Position numbers and translations under genes: made by a program
Shown: positions 8,554 through 18,556 of the stretch, in pieces
Layout: each line of letters starts with the position of its first letter
Numbering within the stretch: the stretch's first letter is position 1
Origin: Campylobacter mucosalis
GTDB lineage: Bacteria; Campylobacterota; Campylobacteria; Campylobacterales; Campylobacteraceae
Assembly: GCF_013372205.1 (NCBI RefSeq)
Contig: NZ_CP053831.1
Coordinates: 1,550,001-1,614,000, forward strand
DNA: 64,000 nucleotides
Direction: 5' to 3'
Notes under the pieces: model-generated
The model's input: the letters and a program-made list of their open reading frames with translations, nothing else
Told to the model about the DNA's origin: nothing
Databases searched by the model: none

Positions 8554-11500
8554 TTATCTCTTCTCAATACCCATAGGAAGTGGGATATAAAGTTGCATTT
8601 GCGAATTTACCTTCTGCGTTTTGTCGCTAATTTTTATCTGCTCACTTGGCACACCAGCCTTTATCATCACCTCTTGCAAAGCCTTAGCACGAGATATTGC
8701 CAGTTCATCTAATGCACCAGATGAGATTTTTTTATTCTCTATAAGTGCTTTGTAAATATCAGGCACAGGCGTTTTAAACTGCTTTTTAGCCATCTCGTTT
8801 ATCACTTCAAGATCATTTTTAGTAGTGCCTGCAATCATTGAAATTTCCCTATCCAGTAGACGCTTTTGAATAGCAAATTTATCAACAACCTCATCAAAAG
8901 CCGGAGAGATGACAAAAATAACGTCATTTTTACTCTTTGCTATTTGGGCAAAATTTTCTATCTTTTTAGATTGAGATTGCATAACATCGTCGCTTCCAGC
9001 AGTAAAATCAACCGACGAAAGCTCATCAGCATTAGAGATACCAAGGACATTGCCAAGTAGCCTAAACGGCGAAGTGACAACATCTGTAAAAATTTGCAAA
9101 ATAGCCTTTATCACGATACCACCGTAGCTAAATTCTGGATTATCAAGGTCGCCTTTGACTGGTAAATTTAAATTTATTACATTATTTGAGTCCTTAAGAA
9201 CAGAAATAGCAAGTGAGAGTGGCAAACTCATAGCGTCCTTTGACTCGACACTCTCGCCAAGTTTTATAGTGTCAATCTTGATGTCGTTTTTACCCTGCAT
9301 TTTGTGATCTTTAATGTCATAAAACAGATCCAAATCAAGCGTCCCGCCATCTATCTTACGCCCAACAAATGTCGCAGAATACGGCGTTGCCTCGCTTAGT
9401 TCGATGTCTTTAAATTTAAGCGCTATTTGGCTAAATTTTTTAGGATTAAACGCGTCTATTTTTATATCCAAATTTGCACTTCCACCACTTCCTACAACGC
9501 CGTTAGATACGATATTTGCTACTCTATTACTTTCGATTTTATCAATATTTGCATTTAAATTTTTAATACCAATCATAAAAGGTAAAACCAAACTTTCATC
9601 ACCAAAATCAACACTGGCATTGCTTAAACTCACATCTTTTATGCCAAATTTAAACGACTCTGTGCTGTCGCTACTTTTACTGCTTTTGTCATCTTTTAAA
9701 ATTTTGGCTAAGTTAAAACTCCTATCTTTGCCAACCCAAGCCTTTATAAACGGCTCTTTTAACTCAACTTTATCAAGCATTACACTCTTTGTATCTAACT
9801 TAATTTTTTTAATATTTAAAGATTTTAATGCTGCTATTTTTGTACCATTTTTATCATCGATTGATAGGTTATCCAAGGCCAAATTTCCACCCACTTTTAC
9901 ACTCTTATCAAGCGTCAAATTGGCATTTATCTTAGCACTTCCACCTGTTATTTTTGCGTTTAGATACTGGCTAGTTAGAGAATTTAACCCCGCTAACTCA
10001 TCTACACCTAGCTTTACATTTAACTCACTTGCAAACGGCTCAAGTGCTATTTTTCCAGATAAATCTAAGTTTATACTTTCGCTTGTGTTTAAATTTATGC
10101 CAACTTTAAATGGCTTTGTAAAATCGGTAGAGAGATCTGAAATTTTTGCATTTTTTACTAAAATTTTATGTTTTAAAGGCTCTTTTAAAAAGCTTTGAGT
10201 TATATTTGAACTTGCATTTAAAATATCGATATTTTCAATGTTTGCTACAAATTTACTAGCATTTTTACTAGGCTCTTTTTTTGATTTTTGATTTAAAAAT
10301 TTTAAATTATTTATGGCTTTTGACCCATTTTGTCCAATCTCATCATTAAAAAACAGAGAATTTATAGCTATATTTTTTACCAGCAATGATGTATTTAAGG
10401 TATCAAACTCGATTTCATTAATGCTCGTATCTAAAAATCCAGCAAAACCTTTTGCTTTAGAAAATAGTTCCAAGTTGCTTAGTGTGGCACTTTTAAGATT
10501 TACTTTATCATCTTTTAGCCCTAAATTTAGCCCCTCTAAAGATTTTAAGGCTGCAAATTTTTCATCTTTAGCATTTAAGCCGACAAAAGATGAGCCAAAT
10601 TTGGGCAAATTGATTAAAATTTTACCCTCTTTTGCCACGTAACTTATATCAAGCTCGTTTGCAAATACAGCGTCAATAGCTAGGTCAAACTCGCCACTCT
10701 TGAGGCTTGTTTTTGTCACATTTATATCCTTGACATTTAGGCTGTAATTTTCGCTTAAATCCTTTCTTAGCGTTGGTTTTATAAACTTTATGCCTGTAAG
10801 CGAGTTTTGATTAAACGCCAAGCTGTCTGAATATATCTCATCTAGCGATAATTTTAAGCTGTTTTTGCCACTAAATTTACTATCTAAATTTAGATTTTTA
10901 AATCCAAGATTTTTTAAAACAATATTGTCACTTTTGCTAGAAACATTAACATCTCTAGCCAAAATTTCTGACTCCTTAAGATTAAGCCCAACTCCAGCGC
11001 TATCGATATCTACGCTATAATTTAATCTGGTATCTAAAAAACCTTTGCTGATATTTATATCGCTATCTCCGACATAGCTTTGCCAAATTTTATCCATTTT
11101 AAGACCAGCAAATTTTATATCTCCGTAAATTTTAAGCGGTTTTAAGCTCACACCGCCTTTCCAATCAAACTCATCAAAGAGCGTAGAATTCGTGTCTAGC
11201 GTGTGTTTGCCGACACTATGCTCCTTTAAATTTACACCCTCTATCTCGTAGCTTATATCCTTTAAATTTACAATAAATGGCTTTTTTAGGCTATTATCAG
11301 CATATCTTGCGTCGCCATTTATAAGCTTAAAGCTATTTAGCGTGATATTAAAAAATCCATCATCACTCTCGTCATCTTGTGTAGAACTATCGCTTAGCAA
11401 ACTCTCAAAGTTAAAACTAGCGTTTTGCTCTCTTTGGATATTTACATAGGGCTCATTTAGTCTTAAAACATCAATGTTTATATTTTTAAAAAACAGCTCT

Positions 11501-11778
11501 CTAAAACGAAGCGAAAGGTCAAGCTCATTAACGCTAAAAATTTCAGTGTAAGTAGAGAGTTTAACGCCAGTTGCATTTAGCTCAAATGTGTATGGGTTAA
11601 ATTTTGCTTCTTTTATTGTTAGGGTCGCATTTTTATCAGCTAAAAATTTTGGAGCTATATCCTTTAAAATCCAAGGCACTCCAAAAAAGCCAAACAGCGT
11701 GTAAAACAGCACGAAAGTCACGCAAAATATGACAAAAAGGCTAGTTTTTTTATAGTTTTTGTATAAATTTTTCAACAT
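8554..11778 (-). CDS. Large DUF748/AsmA-like envelope protein
   Basis: A 1,074-residue protein with one N-terminal membrane anchor (about 14-36) and a very long periplasmic part made of repeating beta-strand-like segments. The start of that part ([18 protein letters not shown] region) is typical of DUF748 proteins, which belong to the wider AsmA-like group of proposed lipid-transfer bridges between inner and outer membrane. The last 200 residues are more helical and resemble the DUF748 C-terminal region. Lipid transport here is inference from the family. A TATAAT box at 11807-11802 precedes it; ridA follows. Confidence 0.75.
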   Translation of the reverse strand: MLKNLYKNYKKTSLFVIFCVTFVLFYTLFGFFGVPWILKDIAPKFLADKNATLTIKEAKFNPYTFELNATGVKLSTYTEIFSVNELDLSLRFRELFFKNINIDVLRLNEPYVNIQREQNASFNFESLLSDSSTQDDESDDGFFNITLNSFKLINGDARYADNSLKKPFIVNLKDISYEIEGVNLKEHSVGKHTLDTNSTLFDEFDWKGGVSLKPLKIYGDIKFAGLKMDKIWQSYVGDSDINISKGFLDTRLNYSVDIDSAGVGLNLKESEILARDVNVSSKSDNIVLKNLGFKNLNLDSKFSGKNSLKLSLDEIYSDSLAFNQNSLTGIKFIKPTLRKDLSENYSLNVKDINVTKTSLKSGEFDLAIDAVFANELDISYVAKEGKILINLPKFGSSFVGLNAKDEKFAALKSLEGLNLGLKDDKVNLKSATLSNLELFSKAKGFAGFLDTSINEIEFDTLNTSLLVKNIAINSLFFNDEIGQNGSKAINNLKFLNQKSKKEPSKNASKFVANIENIDILNASSNITQSFLKEPLKHKILVKNAKISDLSTDFTKPFKVGINLNTSESINLDLSGKIALEPFASELNVKLGVDELAGLNSLTSQYLNAKITGGSAKINANLTLDKSVKVGGNLALDNLSIDDKNGTKIAALKSLNIKKIKLDTKSVMLDKVELKEPFIKAWVGKDRSFNLAKILKDDKSSKSSDSTESFKFGIKDVSLSNASVDFGDESLVLPFMIGIKNLNANIDKIESNRVANIVSNGVVGSGGSANLDIKIDAFNPKKFSQIALKFKDIELSEATPYSATFVGRKIDGGTLDLDLFYDIKDHKMQGKNDIKIDTIKLGESVESKDAMSLPLSLAISVLKDSNNVINLNLPVKGDLDNPEFSYGGIVIKAILQIFTDVVTSPFRLLGNVLGISNADELSSVDFTAGSDDVMQSQSKKIENFAQIAKSKNDVIFVISPAFDEVVDKFAIQKRLLDREISMIAGTTKNDLEVINEMAKKQFKTPVPDIYKALIENKKISSGALDELAISRAKALQEVMIKAGVPSEQIKISDKTQKVNSQMQLYIPLPMGIEKR

Positions 11779-11801
11779 TTTCCTCTCTTGGATTTTAAAA
11801 G

Positions 11802-11807
11802 ATTATA
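11802..11807 (-). promoter_or_regulatory. Promoter of DUF748 gene (-10 box)
   Basis: The minus strand reads GATATAATC, a perfect TATAAT at 11807-11802. It lies 24 bases upstream of the ATG and gives a short leader with GAGAGGA as ribosome site. On the plus strand, TAAAAT near 11829-11834 could drive the divergent 11857 gene. Confidence 0.5.
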
Positions 11808-11856
11808 TCAAAAATAGCCCAATTTGTGTTAAAATAGGAAAAATTATAGGGGTAAA

Positions 11857-12330
11857 ATGAAGCTAATTTTGGCACCAAACGAGTTTTTAGACGAGTATAT
11901 TTTGGCTTGTGAATTTTATAATATCGCTGGTATCTCATCAAATGCGTATCTATTTTGGAAAAATGCCATCTCGGCGAAATTTGAGAACTCTCGTGTAGTT
12001 TTTTTATACAAAAAATCCATACCAAAAAAATATGAAAACATTCTGTCAAACTGCTCAGACCTTAACGGGCTAGTTCTTAGCTCGACCTTTTGCTCTTTTT
12101 GCGGACTTGCTAGTTCTCATCTGACACGCTCAAATGGCTCAAAATTTTATGAACTTGTGCAGATAAAAGAGATTTGCGGTATAAAATTTGTAAATCTAAA
12201 GAAATTTTATGATGATTTTGGGCTTGATTACAACCTTAGAATTTACATAGAAAAGTGTAAATTTTTCTCGCCTACACCATTTGAAAAACGCATAAGGCTC
12301 ACTGATACGCTTTGCTTGGGATATTATTAG
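11857..12330 (+). CDS. Hypothetical protein, 157 residues, cysteine-containing
   Basis: I do not recognise this gene. No signal peptide or membrane segment is visible. The middle holds CSFCGLASSH (about residues 79-88), a CxxC next to a His, with another Cys at 46 and 107, so metal or redox chemistry is possible. The C-terminus is rich in Lys and aromatic residues. The start has AGGGG upstream. It is divergent from the DUF748 gene and followed by the TRAP binding protein with its own promoter, so it appears to be a single-gene unit. Confidence 0.6.
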   Translation: MKLILAPNEFLDEYILACEFYNIAGISSNAYLFWKNAISAKFENSRVVFLYKKSIPKKYENILSNCSDLNGLVLSSTFCSFCGLASSHLTRSNGSKFYELVQIKEICGIKFVNLKKFYDDFGLDYNLRIYIEKCKFFSPTPFEKRIRLTDTLCLGYY

Positions 12331-12395
12331 TCAAATTTTACATTTTTACTCACTAAGAAAAAAATATACGCTTTAAAGTTTTATTAGCTAAAAAA

Positions 12396-12417
12396 TATAA
12401 TGTAAAAATCGTATAAT
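12396..12417 (+). promoter_or_regulatory. Tandem -10 boxes upstream of TRAP binding protein
   Basis: TATAAT occurs twice, at 12396-12401 and at 12412-12417. The downstream one would start transcription near 12424, about 22 bases before the ATG and just ahead of the AAGGGAG ribosome site. Either or both may be used. Confidence 0.5.
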
Positions 12418-12445
12418 CTAGCAAAATTAAAACAAGGGAGAGAAG

Positions 12446-13495
12446 ATGAGAATTTTAACAGCACTTACAATGAGTGCTATTTTAGCAATCAGTGCGGCAG
12501 CTAGTGAAAAATACAAACTAAAACTGGCAGCAACTTATGAGAGCAATGTTCCGGTTTTAGGAGAAGCACCTAAGAAATTTAAAGAACTTGTTGAGAAGAT
12601 GAGTGATGGGCGTATCGAGGTTAAAATCGACTACCCATCAAAGCACAAAGCTGCATTTGCCGTGCTTGATATGGTAAAGAGCGGACAATACGATATAGGT
12701 TATACGGCAAGTTACTTTTACAAAGGCAAGGACGCAAAACTAATGCTTTTTACAACCGTACCATTTGGGATGAACGCGGCTGAGCAACACGCTTGGTATA
12801 ACTACGGAGGCGGTAAAGAACTTGCCGATAAAGTCTTTGCTCAGTATAACATAGTGACGTTTTTAGGCGGAAATTTTGGAGTGCAAATGGGTGGCTGGTT
12901 TAAAAAAGAGGTAAAAACCCTTGATGATCTAAAAGGGCTTAAACTACGTATGACTGGTCTTGGCGGAGAGATAATGTCAAAACTTGGCGTTAATATCAAC
13001 ACAATCCCGATAGGCGAACTATATATGGCTCTTGAGATGAACACCATTGACGCTGTTGAGTGGGTTGGACCTGCACTTGATGTGAGTTTTGGCTTTGAAA
13101 AAGTAGCACCATACTACTACACTGGTTGGCAAGAACCTGCTAGTGAGAACGAATTTTATGTTAATAAAACACTCTTTGATAAAATGCCAAACGACCTAAA
13201 GGCTATCATAGAGGCGGCAACAAAGGTGGTATCAGATTTTGTTTATGAGTATGCAAATTACCAAAATGCCCTAATGCTTGATAAAATTTCAAAAGAGTAT
13301 CCGAATGTAAAAATAGTATCATTTTCTCCAGAGATAATGGGTGCGTTAAAAAAGGCTACTGATGAAATTTTAGATGAGCTAAGCCAAAAAGATCCGATGT
13401 TTAAGGAAATTTTAGACTCACAAAGAAAATTTATGAAAATCGGTAGAGAGTGGAGTAAAATTTCAGATTACGCATATATCAAAAATCAAGAGTAG
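12446..13495 (+). CDS. TRAP transporter solute-binding protein, DctP family (orphan)
   Basis: Periplasmic binding protein of a tripartite ATP-independent transporter, 349 residues. There is a signal peptide of about 20 residues, then a DctP fold with the carboxylate-binding Arg in KLRMTGLGGE (R168). The motif VEWVGPALD with E205-W206 resembles TakP-type proteins that bind 2-oxo acids, so a keto or hydroxy acid ligand is plausible but not proven. No DctQ or DctM membrane gene is next to it: the converging neighbour is fumarase. A strong terminator follows immediately, so it is expressed alone and must use membrane partners encoded elsewhere. Confidence 0.85.
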   Translation: MRILTALTMSAILAISAAASEKYKLKLAATYESNVPVLGEAPKKFKELVEKMSDGRIEVKIDYPSKHKAAFAVLDMVKSGQYDIGYTASYFYKGKDAKLMLFTTVPFGMNAAEQHAWYNYGGGKELADKVFAQYNIVTFLGGNFGVQMGGWFKKEVKTLDDLKGLKLRMTGLGGEIMSKLGVNINTIPIGELYMALEMNTIDAVEWVGPALDVSFGFEKVAPYYYTGWQEPASENEFYVNKTLFDKMPNDLKAIIEAATKVVSDFVYEYANYQNALMLDKISKEYPNVKIVSFSPEIMGALKKATDEILDELSQKDPMFKEILDSQRKFMKIGREWSKISDYAYIKNQE

Positions 13496-13498
13496 TTT

Positions 13499-13523
13499 AG
13501 GCGGGATAGCCCCGCCTTTTTTT
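13499..13523 (+). terminator. Intrinsic terminator after TRAP binding protein
   Basis: AGGCGGG at 13499-13505 pairs with CCCGCCT at 13511-13517 around a five-base loop and is followed by seven T residues. It sits four bases after the stop codon and overlaps the end of the converging fumarase gene by two bases. Confidence 0.9.
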
Positions 13524-14082
13524 AAATCTCTTTATACGGAGATTGACCAGCTTCATAAAAGTTATTACCCTCGCTGTCAATCGCAACAATCGCTGGAAAA
13601 TCAACGACACTTAAACGTGCTATCGCTTCTGGTCCTAGATCCTCGTAAGCTAAAACCTCGTATTTTTTGATACTTTGGCTAATTAACGCTCCAGCACCGC
13701 CGATAGCGACCATATAAACACATCCTGATTTTTTCATCGCATCCACGACCGCTTCTGATCGGTAGCCTTTACCTATCATACCATTTATACCCACTTCGTT
13801 TATCATCGTTGGCGTGTATTTATCCATTCTACCGCTTGTTGTTGGACCAGCAGCACCGATGACTTCACCGGGCTTTGCAGGGCTTGGGCCAAGATAGTAA
13901 ATCGTTTCACCTGCTAAATTTACAGGCAACTTTTCTCCACGTGCCAAGGTTTCGGTTAATGCCTTGTGAGCGGCGTCACGAGCGGCGATGATTGTGCCGG
14001 TTATTAGCACGTTATCCCCTGCTTTTAGGCTTTTTACGACATCTTTATTAAATGGTGCGGTTATTCTTTTTATCTCTGACAT
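13522..14082 (-). CDS. Class I fumarase, beta subunit (C-terminal type)
   Basis: Catalytic partner of the alpha subunit in the oxygen-sensitive iron-sulfur fumarase (fumarate to malate), a TCA-cycle step. The 186 residues match the C-terminal half of single-chain FumA: TIIAARDAAHKAL near 29-41 and GPTTSGRMD near 79-87 are the family signatures. It is nine bases downstream of the alpha gene. The closely related tartrate dehydratase has the same two-subunit design; fumarase is preferred because no tartrate genes are nearby. Confidence 0.85.
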   Translation of the reverse strand: MSEIKRITAPFNKDVVKSLKAGDNVLITGTIIAARDAAHKALTETLARGEKLPVNLAGETIYYLGPSPAKPGEVIGAAGPTTSGRMDKYTPTMINEVGINGMIGKGYRSEAVVDAMKKSGCVYMVAIGGAGALISQSIKKYEVLAYEDLGPEAIARLSVVDFPAIVAIDSEGNNFYEAGQSPYKEI

Positions 14083-14091
14083 CTTTAATCC

Positions 14092-14937
14092 TTAAATTTG
14101 TGCCTCTGCGTGACGTGCAGCGTGGCAGTTGATATTTATAGCAACTGGCAGACCAGCGATATGAGTTGGATACCACTCAACATTTACCTTTACAGCGGTG
14201 CTTTTACCACCAAGCCCCTGCGGTCCCACGCCTGTTTTACACGCAAGTTCTAAAAGCTCATCTTCAAGTTTTGCGTATCTTTCATCTGGATTTTTGCTAT
14301 CAGCGTCCCTTGCGGCTGCGTATTTTGCCATAAGTGCTGCTTTATCCATTGTCCCGCCGATACCTACGCCAATTACCATTGGAGGACAAGCGTTTGGACC
14401 AGCTAGTTTTACAGCCTCTAAAAATACCTTTTTAACGCCTTCAAGTCCGTCAGCAGGCACAAGCATTTTTAGTATTGATTTATTTTCACTACCAAAGCCC
14501 TTTGGTGCGACTTTTATGTGAATTTTATCGCCTTTTATAATGCGAACATTTATCACAGCTGGGGTATTGTTTTTAGTATTTTTGCGTTCAAAAATAGGGT
14601 CATTTACGACTGATTTTCTTAAATATCCACCAACATAGCCATCAGCTACACCGGCATTTATAGCGTCTTCTAAAAATTCGCCCTCAATCCTTACATCTTG
14701 GCCAATATCAACAAAAACCACTGCCATACCGGTATCTTGACATATCGGTGCTACCTTTTTTTCAGCTAGGTCGGCATTTTGTAAAATTTTGCCCAAAATA
14801 TCTTTACCTATTGGCGAAACCTCATTTTTTTGTGCCTTTATAAAAGCCGCACGCATATCTGGCGTAACGACATAACAGGCTTGTTTGCAGAGTTCGCTAA
14901 CAACCTTTGTGATCTCGCTAGAATTAACTACCCTCAT
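14092..14937 (-). CDS. Class I fumarase, alpha subunit, [4Fe-4S]
   Basis: Iron-sulfur subunit of two-chain fumarase, 281 residues. The three cluster Cys are visible as C66 in CQDTG, C184 in NACPP and C271 in NINCHAARH. The start is placed at ATG 14937 because AAGGAG lies just upstream; an in-frame TTG five codons earlier would put that ribosome site inside the gene. A TATAAT box at 14975-14970 gives a leader of about 26 bases. C. jejuni, from memory, uses the unrelated FumC instead. Confidence 0.87.
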   Translation of the reverse strand: MRVVNSSEITKVVSELCKQACYVVTPDMRAAFIKAQKNEVSPIGKDILGKILQNADLAEKKVAPICQDTGMAVVFVDIGQDVRIEGEFLEDAINAGVADGYVGGYLRKSVVNDPIFERKNTKNNTPAVINVRIIKGDKIHIKVAPKGFGSENKSILKMLVPADGLEGVKKVFLEAVKLAGPNACPPMVIGVGIGGTMDKAALMAKYAAARDADSKNPDERYAKLEDELLELACKTGVGPQGLGGKSTAVKVNVEWYPTHIAGLPVAININCHAARHAEAQI

Positions 14938-14969
14938 CACTTCTCCTTTCAAAAATTTGAATTATTGAA

Positions 14970-14975
14970 ATTATA
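14970..14975 (-). promoter_or_regulatory. Fumarase operon promoter (-10 box)
   Basis: The minus strand reads TTGTATAATTTC, with TATAAT at 14975-14970. It lies 33 bases from the chosen ATG, with AAGGAG in the short leader. Confidence 0.5.
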
Positions 14976-15032
14976 CAATTAAAAGTAAAATTTTACTTTA
15001 AATTTATGAAAAAGTGAGATTTTGTTAAAAAT

Positions 15033-16364
15033 CTATTGTTCGCTCTCCTGAGCAATCTTCTTTCGCACTTTTACTCTTAAAATGCTAGTGCCATCCATTT
15101 TTCTTACTTCATAATGGCAGTTTTCATCATCTACTTTATCGCCTACAACCGGTAAACGCCCTATTAAGTTAAAGACATATCCACCTATCGTAACCTGATC
15201 TGTTTCATCATCAAATTCTATACCAAGCAACTCTTCAATGCTTTCAAGATCGTATCTGCCGTTAAATTCATAGATATTGTCATTTATCTTTTTATATTGT
15301 TCGCCAGTTTCATCGTGCTCGTCGTTCATATCTCCAAGCACCTCTTCCATTATATCTTCCATGGTCAAAATTCCAGAAGTTCCGCCGTATTCATCTACGA
15401 CAAGAGCTGCGGATTTTTGCTCCTTGTTCATAAGCAGTATGATCTTTGATATAGAAAGACTTTCAGGGACTATCAAAAACTCCCTGACGATATTATCAAA
15501 GCTCTTTTTCTTATCATCTCCAAAATGAATTTGAAGTATATCCCTAATATGTATCATACCAAGCACAACGTCTTTTGAGCCGTCTATATAAGGATAACGA
15601 GTGTATTTTGACTCAAACACTAAAGCCAAATTTTCCTCAAAACTCTTTTGCTTATTTATACATATCATATCACGGCGAGGCGTCATAATTTCCTTTGCAA
15701 CCGTGTCTGAAAAATCAACCGCATTTTTAATAATCTCAGTTTCAAAGTTATCAAGAACACCACCCTTTAGGCTCTCGCCGACAATTATCTTTATCTCCTC
15801 TTCAGAGTGAGCCAAATCACTCTCTTTTGCAGGTTTAATGCCTAAAATCTTAAGCCCTACTATGGCAAATGCGTCAAAGGTTTTAATGACCGGGGAAAAG
15901 ATAATCCAAAAAAGATGAAGCGGTCTAGCAATAGCCAGGGTTGCACTCTCTGATTTTGCTATTGCAACGGACTTTGGTATTAGCTCACCCACTACAACGT
16001 GCAAAAGCGTAATAAGTGTAAAAGCTATCGCAAAAGCAACCGTATGCACTAGCAAATCACTCATATCAAAGTATTTTTTAAGCGGAGCCTCTATCATACG
16101 AGCTACGGCAGGTTCGCCTATCCAGCCAAGTGCAAGCGAACTAAGAGTAATGCCAAGCTGGGTGGCACTAAGGTATGTATCAAGCTTATTTGTCATATCG
16201 TAAGCTAGTTGAGCGTTGGGCTTTTTCTCTTTTATAAGCTCCTCAAGACGGCTCTTTCTAACCTTAACAATTGCAAATTCTGATAGAACAAAGAAAGCAT
16301 TTAATAGTATAAATACAACTGCGAGAAATAACATTAAAAGCGAATTGTCGCTACTGGGGTACAA
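15033..16364 (-). CDS. CorC/HlyC-type membrane protein (CNNM + CBS + CorC_HlyC)
   Basis: A 443-residue inner-membrane protein. About four membrane segments in the N-terminal DUF21/CNNM domain (10-190) are followed by a CBS pair (about 210-335) and a C-terminal CorC_HlyC domain (about 350-435). The family is tied to magnesium or other divalent ion efflux and tolerance; the older name hemolysin (TlyC) is misleading. The start is a TTG at 16364 with AAGGA seven bases upstream; the first in-frame ATG ten codons later has no ribosome site. TATAAT at 16403-16398 is the likely promoter. Confidence 0.83.
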   Translation of the reverse strand: MYPSSDNSLLMLFLAVVFILLNAFFVLSEFAIVKVRKSRLEELIKEKKPNAQLAYDMTNKLDTYLSATQLGITLSSLALGWIGEPAVARMIEAPLKKYFDMSDLLVHTVAFAIAFTLITLLHVVVGELIPKSVAIAKSESATLAIARPLHLFWIIFSPVIKTFDAFAIVGLKILGIKPAKESDLAHSEEEIKIIVGESLKGGVLDNFETEIIKNAVDFSDTVAKEIMTPRRDMICINKQKSFEENLALVFESKYTRYPYIDGSKDVVLGMIHIRDILQIHFGDDKKKSFDNIVREFLIVPESLSISKIILLMNKEQKSAALVVDEYGGTSGILTMEDIMEEVLGDMNDEHDETGEQYKKINDNIYEFNGRYDLESIEELLGIEFDDETDQVTIGGYVFNLIGRLPVVGDKVDDENCHYEVRKMDGTSILRVKVRKKIAQESEQ

Positions 16365-16462
16365 GTATAATCCTTAAAGTTAAATTTTAGATTGCCCATT
16401 ATAGCAAAAAATGTCCATTTTTAAAAATTTTGGCTAAAATAATAAAAAATTAAGGGGGAAAT

Positions 16463-17275
16463 ATGCAAATTTTACAACATTTAAGGGATACAAAACCACT
16501 GATTCACTGCATAACAAACTATGTGACGGTAAATGACGTTGCAAACGTCTTGCTCTCGCTTGGTGCCTCTCCTGTGATGGCTGATGATGAGGCGGAAGTT
16601 AAGCAGATGGCAAGTATTGCAAATGCGATGTTAATAAACATAGGCACACTAAATCAAAGAACGATAAGCTCGATGTTAAAGGCTACTAAAAAGGCAAATA
16701 AACTATCTTTGCCAGTTGTGCTAGATCCAGTCGGAGTTGGGGCAACGCAGCTTAGGAATGAAACGGCACTTAGGCTTTTAAAAGAGGCGAAATTTACACT
16801 TATCCGTGCAAATGCGTCTGAAATTTCATTTTTAGCTGGGCAGGGCGGAAAGACAAAGGGTGTTGATGCAGATGATAGTGAGCTTTTAAAAGGTCTTGAG
16901 CTAAATATACAAACGGCTAAAATTTTAGCCAAAAAGCAAGGCTGTATCGTCGTATCATCCGGTAAAATAGACATTATAACAGACGGCAAGCAGACGGCAC
17001 TTTGTAAAAATGGACATCAAATGATGTCAAATATCACTGGCAGTGGCTGTATGCAAGGTGCCGTATTGGCTGCGTTTTTGGCTATATCAAATGATAAATT
17101 TCAAGCCGTTGTTAATGGAGTTAGTGCGTTTGGAATTTGTGGCGAAAGGGCGTTTGAGAAAACACAGGCTATAGATGGTGCAAACGCCAGTTTTCGCACA
17201 TTTTTTATAGATGAATTTAGCAAAATAACTGATGAGAAAATTTTGCTAAATGGGTGTATAGAAATGCTAGATTAG
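16463..17275 (+). CDS. thiM: Hydroxyethylthiazole kinase ThiM
   Basis: Phosphorylates 4-methyl-5-(2-hydroxyethyl)thiazole for thiamine salvage. The 270 residues match the family length. Visible are the N-terminal ITNYVTVNDVANV block (17-29), LDPVGVGA at 87-94, and the nucleotide-binding TGSGC with the active-site Cys C196. AGGGGGAA precedes the ATG. Unusually it stands alone: no thiE or thiD is adjacent and no TPP riboswitch is visible upstream. It converges on nnrS with a four-base overlap of the 3' ends. Confidence 0.92.
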   Translation: MQILQHLRDTKPLIHCITNYVTVNDVANVLLSLGASPVMADDEAEVKQMASIANAMLINIGTLNQRTISSMLKATKKANKLSLPVVLDPVGVGATQLRNETALRLLKEAKFTLIRANASEISFLAGQGGKTKGVDADDSELLKGLELNIQTAKILAKKQGCIVVSSGKIDIITDGKQTALCKNGHQMMSNITGSGCMQGAVLAAFLAISNDKFQAVVNGVSAFGICGERAFEKTQAIDGANASFRTFFIDEFSKITDEKILLNGCIEMLD

Positions 17276-18459
17276 GGTTTTGGCTTAAAGCCCTTGATTA
17301 AAATCGGCAAATACCTAGCTGACCAAACTAGCAAAGCAATTAGCATTAAAACGGCACTAAAATTTATAAAGAAACTATAATCAAGTGAAAAATTTAGACT
17401 AAACCCAGCAAAAAGCCTTGCAAAAACCACAACCTGTATAAAAACAAAAATCGCTGTAGTAAAGGCGTCTGCATGAGGTGTCTGGCCAGAGTGCCCAAGC
17501 ACAACCCTGGTGCCAAATCCGATTAAAATAGTTAAAAAATAGCCAACAGCAAAGGTGTGAAGGCTTGTTTTTTCAAACACAAATCCAAGCGAAAATATGT
17601 CATTTATGCCCTCTAAAATCGATATAGCAAACCCAACTGGTATCCAATAAAGCGACAAATAAAGCACCCACATTATCGCACTAGTTTTAAAAATCGGCAA
17701 TCTCCAAATGTAAAATTCTCTCACAAAAAGCACAAAAAGTGCGATGTCGGTTAAAAGCAAAAATTTTGCTGAGAAAAAACTAAGCACAACCACTCGCAAA
17801 AATAGCAAACCAAACAAAATAGGCATAAAATTCTCAGTGCGTTTTATCACATATCCTTGCACCTTAACTGACGTAAAAAATGGCACCATTCGCTGGGAGA
17901 TCGCAAAAACAATGATAAATAAAAATAGATAAAAACCGCCGTTTATAGCAAAATTTGTCAAGCTTGGGATAAATTTAGACAGTATAAAAATCGCATTAAA
18001 AATAAGCCCACAGCCAAATCCGATAAGAACCCATTTTGTATCGTATTTGTTAGCGATTATCGAGCGTTTGTGAATATCAAAAAGTAGCTTAAAACCAAAA
18101 ATTTGAACGAGCAAATTTAAAACTAAAAGAACATCAAAACCAAAACCGAGCAAAAAAGATATCAAAAAGGCATAAGTTACAAAAAAATATCCCCAAAAAT
18201 GAGCCATATACACACGCGGTTCGATAACGGCTTGCATTAAAAATCTAGGAAAAACTACAAACAAAAATCCTAAGAAAAACTGAATAAAAACGACAAAGAT
18301 AAATATGTATGCGTGAAAATCAAAAATACCTGCATTTATGTTTAAAAATCCGCCATAAACCGCAAAAATCAAGCCAGTAAATAAAATAAATGCGATAATG
18401 CCATTTGCAAAAAACGGCTGGTGTGGTTGTGCTGTAAAATTTTCATACCAATTTTTCAT
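17272..18459 (-). CDS. nnrS: NnrS family membrane protein
   Basis: A 395-residue protein with about twelve membrane segments covering nearly the whole chain. NnrS proteins are haem-copper proteins induced with denitrification genes and protect cells under nitric oxide stress. Scattered membrane His residues (HAYIFIF, HFWGYFF, HTFAVGY, LGHSGQTPH) fit metal binding. The start is set at ATG 18459, with TTGGAG eight bases upstream; a TTG four codons earlier would consume that site. No other nitrogen-oxide gene is adjacent. Confidence 0.82.
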   Translation of the reverse strand: MKNWYENFTAQPHQPFFANGIIAFILFTGLIFAVYGGFLNINAGIFDFHAYIFIFVVFIQFFLGFLFVVFPRFLMQAVIEPRVYMAHFWGYFFVTYAFLISFLLGFGFDVLLVLNLLVQIFGFKLLFDIHKRSIIANKYDTKWVLIGFGCGLIFNAIFILSKFIPSLTNFAINGGFYLFLFIIVFAISQRMVPFFTSVKVQGYVIKRTENFMPILFGLLFLRVVVLSFFSAKFLLLTDIALFVLFVREFYIWRLPIFKTSAIMWVLYLSLYWIPVGFAISILEGINDIFSLGFVFEKTSLHTFAVGYFLTILIGFGTRVVLGHSGQTPHADAFTTAIFVFIQVVVFARLFAGFSLNFSLDYSFFINFSAVLMLIALLVWSARYLPILIKGFKPKP

Positions 18460-18527
18460 ATCAAACTCCAATTTTTTTGGATGATTTTAGCGTGAAAATT
18501 TCATTTTTACATTGATAAAAGTTAAGA

Positions 18528-18550
18528 ACTCGCAAGATTTACTTGCGAGT
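18528..18550 (-). terminator. Hairpin downstream of tpx
   Basis: A perfect 9-bp stem, ACTCGCAAG at 18528-18536 with CTTGCGAGT at 18542-18550, and a five-base loop. It lies six bases after the tpx stop. The T tract after it on the minus strand is weak, so it may work as a terminator or as a 3' stabilising structure. Confidence 0.55.
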
Positions 18551-18556
18551 AAAATT

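Noticed and set aside
9404-10198. 264-residue plus-strand frame opposite the DUF748 gene
   Set aside because: Composition (Leu/Ser/Phe-rich) is that of the antisense of a Lys/Asp/Asn-rich gene; no ribosome site or conserved motif.
16381-16462. TPP riboswitch before thiM
   Set aside because: The gap to the divergent gene is under 100 bases and shows no THI-box motifs.
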